NCBI RefSeq assembly: GCF_000384335.2
Contig: NZ_KQ031382.1
Location: 1,302,001-1,366,000, forward strand
Length of the DNA: 64,000 nucleotides
Reading direction: 5' to 3'
From: Hyphomicrobium sp. 99
GTDB taxonomy: Bacteria > Pseudomonadota > Alphaproteobacteria > Rhizobiales > Hyphomicrobiaceae
The notes beneath the pieces were generated by a model that was not told where the DNA came from, did no database searches, and saw only the letters and a program-made list of their open reading frames with translations. The translations under genes and the position numbers were made by a program. Shown here one piece after another: positions 24,356-33,037 of the stretch. How positions within the stretch are numbered: the first letter of the stretch is position 1; each line of letters begins with the position of its first letter.

Positions 24356-27025
24356 CTATTCGTCCAAAATTTTACGTAGTTTGAAGGCAAGCGCTTCGAC
24401 ATTGAACGGCTTGCTGAGAAGACTTGTGCCGGGATCGAGCACGCCATTATGGACGATGGCATTTCGCGTATATCCGGTCGTATACAGAACTTTCAACTCA
24501 GGTTGCTTCTGACGCGCGCGATCTGCAAGCTCCCGCCCCGACATGTCGGGCATGACGACGTCGGTGAAGAGCAGAGCAATGTCGTCATGTGCCTGAAGCA
24601 ATGTCAGCGCCTGCTGCGGGCCACCCGCTTCCAGAACGCTATAGCCGAGTTCCCTCAACGCTTCGACGGACACTGCGCGAACGCGATCATCATCCTCGAC
24701 GACGAGAATGATTTCCCTCGTCGAACCCTGTTGCAGGTCGACAGGGTTGCGCGTCTCGGGAACTCCGCTGGCCTCGCCGTAGAAACGCGGCAGATAAACT
24801 TTGACCGTCGTGCCGACGCCAACTTCGGAATAGAGTTTGAGATGTCCGCCGGATTGGCGCACGAAACCGTAAACTTGGCTTAGTCCGAGGCCTGTGCCTT
24901 TGCCCACGTCCTTGGTTGTGAAGAACGGCTCGAATGCTTTTTCCATGACGGCAGGTGCCATACCGCTGCCGGTATCGGTGACGGCGATCATCACGTATTG
25001 ACCGGCAGTGACCGAGTATTCCTTGGCGTAAGTATCGTCGACGACCGAATTCGATGTTTCGATCGTCAATCGTCCGCCCTTCGGCATCGCGTCGCGCGCA
25101 TTCACGGCGAGATTGATGAGCGCATTCTCGAGCTGAGCGGGATCGGCGGTCGCGCGCCAAAGGCCCGCGGCGAGCACGGTCTCGATCTTGATGGTTTCCC
25201 CAAGCGTCCGCGCGAGAAGCTCGCTAATACGTGAGACGAGTTTGTTGGCGTCAATCGGCTCGGGAGCGAGCGGTTGTTGGCGCGAGAAGGCGAGCAGGCG
25301 CTGCGTCAGGCTTGCAGCTCGCTTTGCGCCGTCGATGGCCGCATCGGCAAAGCGTTCAACGTCGGTCTCGCCCTTCGCCAGCCGTCGCTTCAAAAGATCA
25401 AGGCCGCCGAGAATAACGGCCAGCATGTTGTTGAAGTCGTGCGCAATGCCCCCCGTCAATTGACCGACCGCTTCCATTTTTTGAACTTGACGCAACTGCT
25501 CTTCCGCCTTTGAGCGCGCGTAAATTTCGTCCAGCACCCGCTGTTCGAGCGTGTTGTTGAGCGCCTGGAGCGCTGCCTCGGCGCGTTTGCGTTCCGCGAT
25601 CTCGCGCTCCGCGGCCTGATAAAGCCGCGCATTGTCGATCGCCGTTGCCGCTTGCCCCGCGATGCCGACCAGAAGCTCTTCATGCTCGGCGATAAATTTT
25701 GCCCGTGAGCCGTGGCCGAAAAACAGGCCGCCGATAACGCCGCCAGATCGGGAGGTTACGGGAACAGCGAGATAGCTGCGTACCGGAAGATGCCCTTTCG
25801 GCATGCCGTAATGGGGGGCGTTCCGTCCGTAACGTGGATCGTTCAAGATATCGTCGGAGCGAACAGTCCCGACGCCCCGGAACGTCGGCTCGAAGATCGC
25901 CGTGTTGCGCGGCATCGGAAAGTTTTCGAAACTTTCTCGCGGGACGCCGGATAGCCCGTACAACATGTAGCTTTCGCCGTTCTCGTCGATGACGTTGTAA
26001 AAAAACGCCCCGAACTCAGCGCCGACCAGGTCGGTGCATGCGTCTGTCACGATTTGAACAATGCGCGTGACGTCGAGTTCGGCGGCGACCGCGGCGCCCG
26101 TGCGGTTCAGCACATCAAGCTTGCGCGTCTCCGCGCGATTGGCGGCTTCAATTTGCTTCTGCTCGGTGACGTCGTGACCTTGGATGAAAATGCCGGTAGT
26201 TTTCCCATCGCCGGTCGTGATCGGCTGATATACGAAATCGAGGTAATGCGAAGCGAATGGACCGCCTGGCGAATGCTGGAGATTGACCGGTAAGCCCCGT
26301 CCAAGAAATGGCTCCCCGGTTTCGTAGACGCGGTCCAGCAATTCAAGGAAGCCCTGATTTGCAACTTCCGGAAGGGCATCGGAAACGGACTTGCCCAATA
26401 CTGGACGGTTCCCAATCAGAGTCTTGTAGGCCTCGTTGATCATCGTGAATTTGTGCTGGGGGCCGCTTAGAACCGCGATAAAGCCAGGCGCTTGCTCGAA
26501 CATGCGCTTGAGACTTTCTCGTTCGGCCTTCAACTCGCGTTCTGCCTGCACCTTCGCTGTGATCTCTACGACAATTGCCATGACGCCGACGGGCGTGCCT
26601 TCCTCGTCGAGCAACGGCGAATAATCGAGATCGAGCCAGACCTGCTCACCCTGACCGCCGCGCCGGTAGAGCGTGAGTGGAAATTCACGATATGCCAGCG
26701 TATCTCCCGCCAGCACCACCTTCATGACGTTGTCGTTGAAATCCGCGACCTCCGGCCACCCTTCGCGAACCTTTGATCCAAACAGCGCAGGATGACGTTC
26801 CCCCGCGAAGGCTGAATAGGCATCGTTATAAATCATGACGCCGTCTTCGCCCCACAGCGTCACGATCGGTACCGGAGAACGTAGGACGAGGGACAAGGCG
26901 GCTCTTTGGCTCATCGGCCAATTTTCTATTCTGCCGATCGGGGTACGTGACCAGTCGAAGCTCGCGATGATCTGCGATGCTTCTCCGCCGCCTGCGAGGA
27001 ACGGAAACTCAATCTGACTGCTCAA
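24356..27025 (-). CDS. hybrid histidine kinase (PAS-PAS-GAF-HisKA-HATPase-REC)
   Basis: An 889-residue cytoplasmic sensor kinase with no membrane helix. Two PAS domains (about residues 48-160 and 172-290) and a GAF domain (305-470) precede a HisKA domain with phospho-accepting H529 in [13 protein letters not shown], an HATPase domain ([10 protein letters not shown]-box, TDTGSGMAP and [12 protein letters not shown]) and a C-terminal receiver (VVEDDDR, phospho-Asp in [16 protein letters not shown]). It should sense an intracellular signal and pass phosphate to its own receiver. The TTG start at 27025 has GGGAG 9 nt upstream. A consensus EcfG promoter lies about 260 bp upstream, so the kinase is probably induced in general stress. 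Confidence 0.92.
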   Translation of the reverse strand: MSSQIEFPFLAGGGEASQIIASFDWSRTPIGRIENWPMSQRAALSLVLRSPVPIVTLWGEDGVMIYNDAYSAFAGERHPALFGSKVREGWPEVADFNDNVMKVVLAGDTLAYREFPLTLYRRGGQGEQVWLDLDYSPLLDEEGTPVGVMAIVVEITAKVQAERELKAERESLKRMFEQAPGFIAVLSGPQHKFTMINEAYKTLIGNRPVLGKSVSDALPEVANQGFLELLDRVYETGEPFLGRGLPVNLQHSPGGPFASHYLDFVYQPITTGDGKTTGIFIQGHDVTEQKQIEAANRAETRKLDVLNRTGAAVAAELDVTRIVQIVTDACTDLVGAEFGAFFYNVIDENGESYMLYGLSGVPRESFENFPMPRNTAIFEPTFRGVGTVRSDDILNDPRYGRNAPHYGMPKGHLPVRSYLAVPVTSRSGGVIGGLFFGHGSRAKFIAEHEELLVGIAGQAATAIDNARLYQAAEREIAERKRAEAALQALNNTLEQRVLDEIYARSKAEEQLRQVQKMEAVGQLTGGIAHDFNNMLAVILGGLDLLKRRLAKGETDVERFADAAIDGAKRAASLTQRLLAFSRQQPLAPEPIDANKLVSRISELLARTLGETIKIETVLAAGLWRATADPAQLENALINLAVNARDAMPKGGRLTIETSNSVVDDTYAKEYSVTAGQYVMIAVTDTGSGMAPAVMEKAFEPFFTTKDVGKGTGLGLSQVYGFVRQSGGHLKLYSEVGVGTTVKVYLPRFYGEASGVPETRNPVDLQQGSTREIILVVEDDDRVRAVSVEALRELGYSVLEAGGPQQALTLLQAHDDIALLFTDVVMPDMSGRELADRARQKQPELKVLYTTGYTRNAIVHNGVLDPGTSLLSKPFNVEALAFKLRKILDE

Positions 27026-27282
27026 CGCGCGCCGCTCCCGTCATCTATCCATCACTAGGTATAATCGTTCGACCGATAGGGAAACGTTCGCACACAGAAG
27101 AAGCGGCAATGCTTGCTGGAAATTTCTGTAACTGCAAGCTCATCGGAATTGGCGCGACTTTGTCGCTTTCGGGAGGAGGGCGCTAGGGACGGGTCGACTG
27201 ATGGTCAGAAGATCGGTGGGCCGGCACTGTCCCACACTCAATCGCAAATCGAGCGCGTCGCAAATCGAACGACGCTGCTCGC
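27026..27282 (-). other. long leader upstream of the hybrid kinase gene
   Basis: If transcription starts at the EcfG-type promoter near 27276, the mRNA has a leader of about 250 nt. It carries a CCCTCCTCCC tract (anti-Shine-Dalgarno type, about 27172-27181) and a small GCGAC-AAA-GTCGC hairpin. A 32-codon frame within it has no ribosome binding site. No terminator is seen between this and the kinase. Confidence 0.4.
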
Positions 27283-27307
27283 AACGCCAGCCCCGGAGTA
27301 AAGTTCC
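27283..27307 (-). promoter_or_regulatory. consensus EcfG-type promoter
   Basis: On the minus strand GGAAC (27307-27303), a 16-nt spacer and CGTT (27286-27283): an exact match to the alphaproteobacterial general-stress consensus at all nine defined bases and in spacing. It points toward the hybrid kinase gene. Confidence 0.65.
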
Positions 27308-27390
27308 GCGCATACCTGAGCCTGCGTGCGGCCAAGGACTCTAGAACGTAGGCTTTCAGCTAGGCGGGCGGCTGACCGTTGCGGCACTCT

Positions 27391-27810
27391 TCAGCCGCTG
27401 GCGAGCCGGCTGGCGATGAGGCTATTCACAACGATCGAGACGTCGTCCGGATTGTAAGGCTTTCCGAGAATTGGGGTATTGGGATAAAGCGTGCCCAGCT
27501 CATCCTCACCGGCGCCGGTGCAAATGGCGAATGGAATGCCTTTGTCGTCGAGCGCACGCGCCAATGGCGCAGCCTCGCCGTCCTCCAGAAGGTAATCGAC
27601 AACGGCGATATCGACTTCCTCCGTACCGAGCACTTCAAGCGCCTCCCTTACGGTCACGCTTGGGCCGACAACGCAACAACCATACCCCTTGAGGATCTCC
27701 TCGAGGTCGAGAGCGATCAGCGTGTTGTCCTCCACAAGCAGAACTCGCGGCGGAGGTATTTGTCCGAAAATCTTGGTCTTCACCATACTTCCCGAACCGC
27801 CAAACTTCAT
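27391..27810 (-). CDS. single-domain response regulator
   Basis: A 139-residue receiver-only protein: acidic pair in VLLVEDNTLIALD, phospho-Asp in DIAVVDYLLEDG, Thr in FAICTGAGE and Lys in ILGKPYNPDD. It has no output domain, so it should pass phosphate or bind a partner, as in the single-domain regulators common in alphaproteobacterial stress pathways. GGAG 7 nt before ATG 27810 supports the start. It lies 365 bp upstream of the hybrid kinase in the same orientation and may be its partner. Confidence 0.88.
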   Translation of the reverse strand: MKFGGSGSMVKTKIFGQIPPPRVLLVEDNTLIALDLEEILKGYGCCVVGPSVTVREALEVLGTEEVDIAVVDYLLEDGEAAPLARALDDKGIPFAICTGAGEDELGTLYPNTPILGKPYNPDDVSIVVNSLIASRLASG

Positions 27811-28016
27811 ACGAGAACTCCGAAAAGCCGATCCTCAATCCTTTTGCAATATTAATCAATCCGTTAATGGCGGCACTTGCTCCTCTGTCGCGAAATTGTG
27901 AGCGAACGCAGGAAACCATTCCTGCTTCATGGGCGTTAGCCGCTGTCATCTCTCAGTTTGAGTAACTTACTAACTCGGGACAGAAACCCTTTATGGAATG
28001 CGCGAAGGAGGTCGCG

Positions 28017-28274
28017 ATGAGTGCCGCTGCAAACAGGGACGAACGTCTGCAAATTATGCTTGAGCCCGAAGAGCTGAGAGCTGTCGATGACTTTCGCTAC
28101 AAGTATCGTCTTCCAAGCCGGGCCGCAGCCGTGCGCGAATTGTTGAAGCGCGGACTATCGAGCGCGCCGACGGGACAGGTCGACGATCACTCCCGATCGC
28201 AAGATTTCGGCGTACTCGGCATTGCCAACGGTAGTCGCTTCAAAGAGGTCGATAAATCTCGCGAAGAGAAGTAA
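28017..28274 (+). CDS. ribbon-helix-helix-type small DNA-binding protein
   Basis: Eighty-five residues from ATG 28017, preceded by AAGGAGG at 5 nt spacing (ATG 27993 is in frame but weaker). The core LQIMLEPEELRAVDDFRYKY then LPSRAAAVRELLKRGL has the strand-helix-helix pattern of MetJ/Arc proteins, with the second helix starting at the conserved SRAAAVRELL. The C-terminal 40 residues are polar and probably disordered. It is divergent from the response-regulator gene. No toxin gene follows, so an antitoxin role is unsupported. Confidence 0.7.
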   Translation: MSAAANRDERLQIMLEPEELRAVDDFRYKYRLPSRAAAVRELLKRGLSSAPTGQVDDHSRSQDFGVLGIANGSRFKEVDKSREEK

Positions 28275-28529
28275 CGCAGGTCGCAAGCTATCGTTCGAGC
28301 CGAGCGACCGGTTAAATCGCGCCAAGAGATCTTACCCGTATTTGAACCCCTATATCCCAGAAAGCTTCACGTTTGCTTCCACGCTTGTCTCCGACCGAAA
28401 ACGGCATTTGGTTCCGCGACGCGGGCCTCTAAAACTCGCGAAATCAACGCGTTATGCGGGCCTTCGTCAGAGATACGAAGAGGGCGCCCATCCTTGTCCA
28501 GGCTTACCTGCGATTTTTTGCTTTTTGAC

Positions 28530-28555
28530 GGAACTTCGAGGGGCGCGTTGCCGTT
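28530..28555 (+). promoter_or_regulatory. consensus EcfG-type promoter of the 28.56-kb small RNA
   Basis: GGAAC (28530-28534), a 17-nt spacer and CGTT (28552-28555), an exact match to GGAAC-N16/17-CGTT. The predicted transcription start, about 28560-28563, falls just before the first hairpin of the small-RNA candidate. Confidence 0.65.
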
Positions 28556-28559
28556 TTCT

Positions 28560-28658
28560 GCTTACAATCTCCCCCCAGATTGTACTCCTGGCGCTATTCC
28601 CCCGTAGCGCCGTCCCAAAAGACGTCGGCTTTTCCCCGAAGCCGGCGTCTTCTCTTTT
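28560..28658 (+). ncRNA. candidate stress-induced small RNA with three C-rich-loop hairpins
   Basis: Three hairpins follow one another. TACAATCT/AGATTGTA (28563-28584) has a CCCCCC loop. GGCGCTA/TAGCGCC (28590-28611) has a TTCCCCCG loop. The last is a 13-pair terminator stem (28619-28631 with 28639-28651, one G-U) with a TTCCCCG loop and a T-rich tail CTCTTTT. All three loops expose cytosines able to pair with purine-rich ribosome binding sites. A consensus EcfG promoter sits at the right distance upstream. Architecture and control recall GsrN of Caulobacter, an EcfG-dependent RNA that uses a C-rich loop; homology is not claimed. No protein is plausible here. Confidence 0.65.
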
Positions 28659-29238
28659 CGGGCTCACGGGACGAACTTGTGACTGCCGGGTGGAATAACC
28701 AGCGGCGGGTGATCCAAACGGTCAGCTGGCTAGCGCTCTCTCTTTTTCTGACTGCCGCAAGCGCGTGAGCAGATCCGACATAAAATCCGGAAAGCAATTC
28801 AGTTCCCGTTCGAACATTTCCCGCAGACGAGGGCTCGCCCGATCGTTGAACTCGGTTAGCCAATTGTCCTCAAACATATCGTTTTCCCGTGCCTCGCGTT
28901 CTGACCCGTTTAAAAAGTCGCGCGGGGAATGTGCAGTTCCGCCCCCTAGGCGGCATATGTTTTTGAGGAGACGGGCGGTTTTTTTTACGTAGTCGCAACG
29001 CGCCTGTGCTTTACAGAATTTGCATTGCTGCTGAGCCGCAAATCCCGAGGTTCGCGCTGAAACGAAATCATAAGCCCCTGGGCTACCATCCGAATTGAAT
29101 TAGGCGGGTGGTGAACTATCCGGCTGGTTTAATTCGCGCTCGGAAGCTGTGCCAAGAGGGCACGCAACAAAGATATCTCGCAGGTGTTTGAACTTCATTG
29201 GAGCCGCATCGGCTCCTCAGAGAATGAGGCAAACCCAA
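28659..29238. other. gene-poor region between the small RNA and the glycine-rich gene
   Basis: About 580 bp. Frames on both strands (for example 28594-28863 minus) lack ribosome binding sites and resemble no protein I know. The only structure noted is the pair of exclusive hairpins at 28939-28986. Confidence 0.5.
28939..28986 (+). terminator. possible terminator with competing hairpin
   Basis: CCGCC (28939-28943) can pair locally with GGCGG (28949-28953), or CCGCCC (28939-28944) can pair with GGGCGG (28973-28978), which is followed at once by T8 (28979-28986). The second fold has a loop of about 28 nt and is weak. The exclusivity suggests attenuation, but no upstream transcript is identified. 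Confidence 0.3.
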
Positions 29239-29556
29239 ATGGAAAGATTTCGAAAGCTGGCCACCATCGCTGTCGCCGCGCTTGCAGTGACAGCATTCTC
29301 AGTTTCGGCTGACGCCCACGGCGGCGGTGGTGGCGGACACGGAGGCGGTGGAGGAATGGGCCACGGCGGCGGCTTCGGTGGTGGAATGGGCCACGGACAT
29401 ATGTCCGGAAATTTCGGTGGTCACCGCGGACATGGATTTAGAGGCGGCGGTCCCTGGTTCGGTTACGGATACGACGGCTATTACGACAGCTACTACGATG
29501 ACGACTATACCTGCTACTGGCGCCACGGGCGCCGCATCTGCGGCTATTACGATTGA
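29239..29556 (+). CDS. secreted glycine/histidine-rich protein
   Basis: About 105 residues. A signal peptide (KLATIAVAALAVTAFSVSADA) is followed by a Gly/His-rich stretch (repeats of GGG, GHGGG and GGGMGHG, about residues 26-65) and an aromatic tail of Tyr/Asp/Trp ending in CYWRHGRRICGYYD with two cysteines. Composition suggests an extracytoplasmic metal-binding or surface-coating peptide; I know no enzyme motif. ATG 29239 with GAGG 9 nt upstream is preferred to 29149 or 29224. A strong terminator follows directly, so it is monocistronic. Confidence 0.75.
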   Translation: MERFRKLATIAVAALAVTAFSVSADAHGGGGGGHGGGGGMGHGGGFGGGMGHGHMSGNFGGHRGHGFRGGGPWFGYGYDGYYDSYYDDDYTCYWRHGRRICGYYD

Positions 29557-29567
29557 GACGATTGATG

Positions 29568-29595
29568 AAAAGCCCCGGTCACCGGGGCTTTTTTT
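29568..29595 (+). terminator. Rho-independent terminator of the glycine-rich gene
   Basis: AGCCCCGGT and ACCGGGGCT pair perfectly (29571-29579, 29581-29589) and are followed by T7, 12 bp after the stop codon. Confidence 0.9.
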
Positions 29596-29618
29596 CTGTG
29601 CTGATTGTAGAAATAGAG

Positions 29619-29642
29619 AGCCCTGCCATCGCTGGCAGGGCT
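29619..29642. repeat. hairpin downstream of the terminator
   Basis: AGCCCTGCCA and TGGCAGGGCT form a perfect 10-bp stem with a 4-nt loop, about 24 bp beyond the terminator. Neither strand has a proper U-tract. The rest of 29643-29853 holds nothing I can support. Confidence 0.4.
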
Positions 29643-29853
29643 GACAGGAACACGTCACCCTCACGCTTGGCGGTATCGGCTCCCGCTATGCCGACCGTTC
29701 AAGCAGCGACGCTCTTCCCGCTGAAGGACGCAGCCAATACAGAAATTCCACGGCACAAACAATTCACAATCCGACGCAGTGTGTAACAGATGTGTCTTCG
29801 CAGCCACCCTGCCGCGCTCCCAGAACGATTGCGGCGAAAATCCTGGATGATGA

Positions 29854-31674
29854 TCAGAACAGTTTTCGTCCGGCAACCAAAGCAGCGGGAAGACGAGCGC
29901 GAGCGCTTGCAGTCGCGCCGTCGCTGGCAGCTTCGATCGTATGAAGCAGCTCATCGATCTCAAACGGCTTGCCGATGTGAGCTGTCATGCCGGCGGCATA
30001 ACAGCTGGCGATTTCGTTGGGGAGAACGTTTGCCGTCATGGCGATGATCGGAACTTGGCCCTGGTTGGGCGGCAAATTCCGAATTTCCTTCGTCGCCGCG
30101 AGACCATTCATCCCGGGCATCTGCATGTCCATGAGAATGACGTCGAACGTCTCGGATTTCACGAGCGAAATGGCCTCCGCTCCGCTTGCGGCCGTCACGG
30201 CGCGATGACCTGCTCGCCGTAAGACCGTCGACGTGAGCCGCCGGTTCGGTTCCATGTCGTCGACCACGAGAATATTCAAGCCGCCGGGGCTAGCGGGCTT
30301 CGATTCCGCCGAGCGATCGGCCGGAGGGAGCGCGCGGCTGACGATGAGCGGCAATTCGAACCAAAACGCCGATCCTGCGCCGAGTTCGCTGTGCACGCCG
30401 ATTTCACCATCCATCGCAACAACGATACTTTTGCTGATGGCAAGCCCGAGGCCCGATCCCGCAAAACGCCGCTCGTAACTTCCGTCGAGCTGACTGAATC
30501 TGTTGAACAGTTCCGGTATTGATTTTTCCGGTATCCCAGGGCCCGTATCCTTGACGGTAAAGCGGACCGCAACGATGTCGTCGGAGCGCCGGAGCCATCG
30601 GGCTTCGACATCGACGCGGCCTTCGGAAGTGAACTTCACCGCGTTGCCAACGAGATTGACGAGCACCTGCCGGACTCTCTGTGCGTCCGCCTCAACAGTC
30701 ACCTCATCCAACGCGCTATCGATTTCGGCACTTAAAATTAAGCCTTTCGCCCGCGCCTCGACCTGCATGAGCGATAAGCAACTCTCGATTGTCGGGCGAA
30801 GCAGCGTCGGCGCAAGCAACAACTTCAAGCGGCCAGCTTCGATCGCGGAAAAATCGAGAATGTCGTTTACGGTGTTGAGGAGCGAACGCCCCGCGTCCCT
30901 CACGATTTCGAGGTCGCGCGCGTCTTCCGCGTTCAAGCCACGCCGTGCCAGCACGAGGCTCGTATAGCCGATGACGCTGTTCAGCGGGGTCCTGATCTCA
31001 TGGCTCATCGTTGCGAAGAATTCCGACTTCGCCGATGTAGCCCGTTGCGCCGCTTCGTTTGCAGCCCGCGCGTCTTCGATGGAGATCTTCAGCCGCTGCA
31101 GAACCCTCAAACGCTCCATGAACATGCGAGCGTTCGTCATGACCAGGATGACGAGGAACACCAAAAAGCTGACGGCCAACGCCGCGAGGAGCAAATTATC
31201 TCTGCCGCCGACAATCAACAGCTTGATGATGAGTGGACCGAGGATTGTGCCCGCATAGCTGAGTGCCGCTGCCGGTAGCGGTGCAAGCAGGATGCTGCCG
31301 CTTGCTGCCATACCGACCACGAATGCAATGAGGATCGCTTCGCTCGTCCCATTCACGGCGCCTGCCCAAAACACCGCCAAAGATGACCAGGGAACTGCAA
31401 GGAGAATGGCGAATACAAGCGCGTTGCGTGCGCTCCGCAACTCGGAGGAATTCTGACCGCGAGGCGTCGGCGAACGATGAAGCGAACGCAAGCCCACGAT
31501 CCCGCATACTGTCAGCGAGAAGAGGAACCACAGAAAAAGGTCTCGCGCCGGTATGGAGTTCCAGAAGGCGGCGGTCGCGAGCACGACGTTGATGCCATAC
31601 CCGGCCATCGCATAGGGAGTGACGCGCGCGACGGCCGACAATTGATCGCGATGAACGCGCATCTTACCCGCCAT
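29854..31674 (-). CDS. membrane hybrid histidine kinase with receiver domain
   Basis: A 606-residue sensor kinase. Six or so hydrophobic segments fill residues 20-180 as a membrane sensor without a large periplasmic loop. HisKA follows with H225 in [19 protein letters not shown], then HATPase ([35 protein letters not shown]) and a receiver ([14 protein letters not shown], phospho-Asp in [17 protein letters not shown]). GGGAGG 5 nt upstream marks ATG 31674. It overlaps the Hpt gene by 11 bp, making a kinase-receiver-Hpt phosphorelay set. The stimulus and final regulator are unknown. Confidence 0.92.
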   Translation of the reverse strand: MAGKMRVHRDQLSAVARVTPYAMAGYGINVVLATAAFWNSIPARDLFLWFLFSLTVCGIVGLRSLHRSPTPRGQNSSELRSARNALVFAILLAVPWSSLAVFWAGAVNGTSEAILIAFVVGMAASGSILLAPLPAAALSYAGTILGPLIIKLLIVGGRDNLLLAALAVSFLVFLVILVMTNARMFMERLRVLQRLKISIEDARAANEAAQRATSAKSEFFATMSHEIRTPLNSVIGYTSLVLARRGLNAEDARDLEIVRDAGRSLLNTVNDILDFSAIEAGRLKLLLAPTLLRPTIESCLSLMQVEARAKGLILSAEIDSALDEVTVEADAQRVRQVLVNLVGNAVKFTSEGRVDVEARWLRRSDDIVAVRFTVKDTGPGIPEKSIPELFNRFSQLDGSYERRFAGSGLGLAISKSIVVAMDGEIGVHSELGAGSAFWFELPLIVSRALPPADRSAESKPASPGGLNILVVDDMEPNRRLTSTVLRRAGHRAVTAASGAEAISLVKSETFDVILMDMQMPGMNGLAATKEIRNLPPNQGQVPIIAMTANVLPNEIASCYAAGMTAHIGKPFEIDELLHTIEAASDGATASARARLPAALVAGRKLF

Positions 31675-32059
31675 CGACGCCTCCCATGTACGCGTTCAGC
31701 GCAGCAACGGCGCGGTCGCCTGCCCTTCGTAGTTCCATCTGGGCTGTGACGACATCGGCTCGTGCATTCCGGCGGGCGAATTCCCTCAATCGCTCGGCCG
31801 ACGACATCAACTCGCACATTCCAAGCGTGCCGGAGAAATTGATGAGGTCGTGGCAGATCGCTTCGATTTGCGAAGGCGAAAGCTCGAGCGAGCCGAGGTT
31901 CACGAGTTGCTGACGAATTCCGGTCTCGAATTCGCCGATGATTTCCCGAAAGCCCTCCATGTCCAAATAGCCCCGCATACGCAGTAACTTGTTGGCATCC
32001 AGGACTGGGCCCTCATCGGTAAATACGGCCTCGGGGATCGGAGACTTCATTGAGAGCAA
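31664..32059 (-). CDS. Hpt-domain phosphotransfer protein
   Basis: About 131 residues from TTG 32059; ATG 32050 is equally possible, and neither has a strong ribosome binding site. The helical Hpt signature is ICHDLINFSGTLGMCEL with phospho-His near residue 70. The protein is first in the operon and overlaps the hybrid kinase by 11 bp, so it should relay phosphate between the kinase's receiver and a distant regulator. Confidence 0.82.
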   Translation of the reverse strand: MLSMKSPIPEAVFTDEGPVLDANKLLRMRGYLDMEGFREIIGEFETGIRQQLVNLGSLELSPSQIEAICHDLINFSGTLGMCELMSSAERLREFARRNARADVVTAQMELRRAGDRAVAALNAYMGGVDGG

Positions 32060-32395
32060 TTATTGTCTGACGATAAGGCCGGGCACGCTAATTCGGCCCC
32101 CCAGAATATCATCCTCACAATGCATTACTCTGAGCTTAACTGAGCCTTGCGGCCTCCCAATTGAAAAGACAGTGTTCATTTGCGAACCTCCCATTCAATG
32201 CCGGATCTAACCTCTCGGTTATAAAAGTTAATGAAAACATTCGTGCTTACTGAGGCCCGCGGAATCCCATTGAGAGCGAGAACGAGGAGCACGCGAGGCT
32301 GGCGTTTCAGCAGTTAGGTTCGTTTCGAGAACTCCAGCCTTTCTATTGCCGTCGTTGAGTTTCTGATTGTCTCCGGGGAGCAAGGGACGTCAGTT
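32060..32395. other. divergent intergenic region
   Basis: 336 bp between the Hpt operon (minus) and the hypothetical secreted protein (plus). It is AT-richer than its surroundings, with TAAAAGTTAATG-type stretches at about 32220. I see no gene, strong hairpin or recognisable operator. Confidence 0.5.
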
Positions 32396-33007
32396 ATGAA
32401 ATTTGTCGCGTCAGTCGTTCTGCCGGTCCTGGCATTACTCGCGGCGTATGTATCGCCGGTTTTCGCAGACACGCCCGCTTCAGGGCCGCAAGACCCGCAA
32501 TCCGCCGGCACGACGCCGCTGCCGGCATTTATCCCGTTATCAGGACAGGAGAAATATGCTTCCGCCTTGAAGAGCAAAAGCGGATCGGCAGCCGCCGCGC
32601 GACAGGAGGCAGAAAAAATTAGTGCCCTTTTCGCCGGGATGACAACCGGTTCAATTTCGAAAAGTGATGAGGCAGAGCCTGCCGAACGCCGTGTCGAAGC
32701 ACCGCTCGAGGCTGATCCCGTAAAGCCAATAGCGACTGAAGAACCGTCCGGGCGCTCGATCACCCTCGCATCGAACCAATCGGCCGAAGACAAAACCGGG
32801 AAGACCCAGGTTCCGCCGAAGAACGCGCCACCAGCCGATCAGATGAAAGGCACGAGCAAGCCCCACCGGATTCCACAAAAAGCGATAGCCAGAGAGACGC
32901 ACGGCGGCCCAAGCCTCGCAGGAGGCGAGCCCGGGAACCTTGCGGCCATCGGTCAAAAGGTGAGCGTCATCGATCTGCTGACCAACCCGGCGTTGTGGTG
33001 GCACTGA
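32396..33007 (+). CDS. secreted low-complexity protein of unknown function
   Basis: 203 residues with a signal peptide (FVASVVLPVLALLAAYVSPVFA) and a mature part rich in Pro, Ala, Ser, Glu and Lys with no predicted domain. The last 20 residues (KVSVIDLLTNPALWWH) are hydrophobic and may anchor or interact. GGGGAGCAAGGGA upstream supports ATG 32396. I do not recognise it. It converges with the RND operon, 30 bp between stops. Confidence 0.6.
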   Translation: MKFVASVVLPVLALLAAYVSPVFADTPASGPQDPQSAGTTPLPAFIPLSGQEKYASALKSKSGSAAAARQEAEKISALFAGMTTGSISKSDEAEPAERRVEAPLEADPVKPIATEEPSGRSITLASNQSAEDKTGKTQVPPKNAPPADQMKGTSKPHRIPQKAIARETHGGPSLAGGEPGNLAAIGQKVSVIDLLTNPALWWH

Positions 33008-33037
33008 GTACGCCAACAGGCAGTACGAGCCGCGCGC

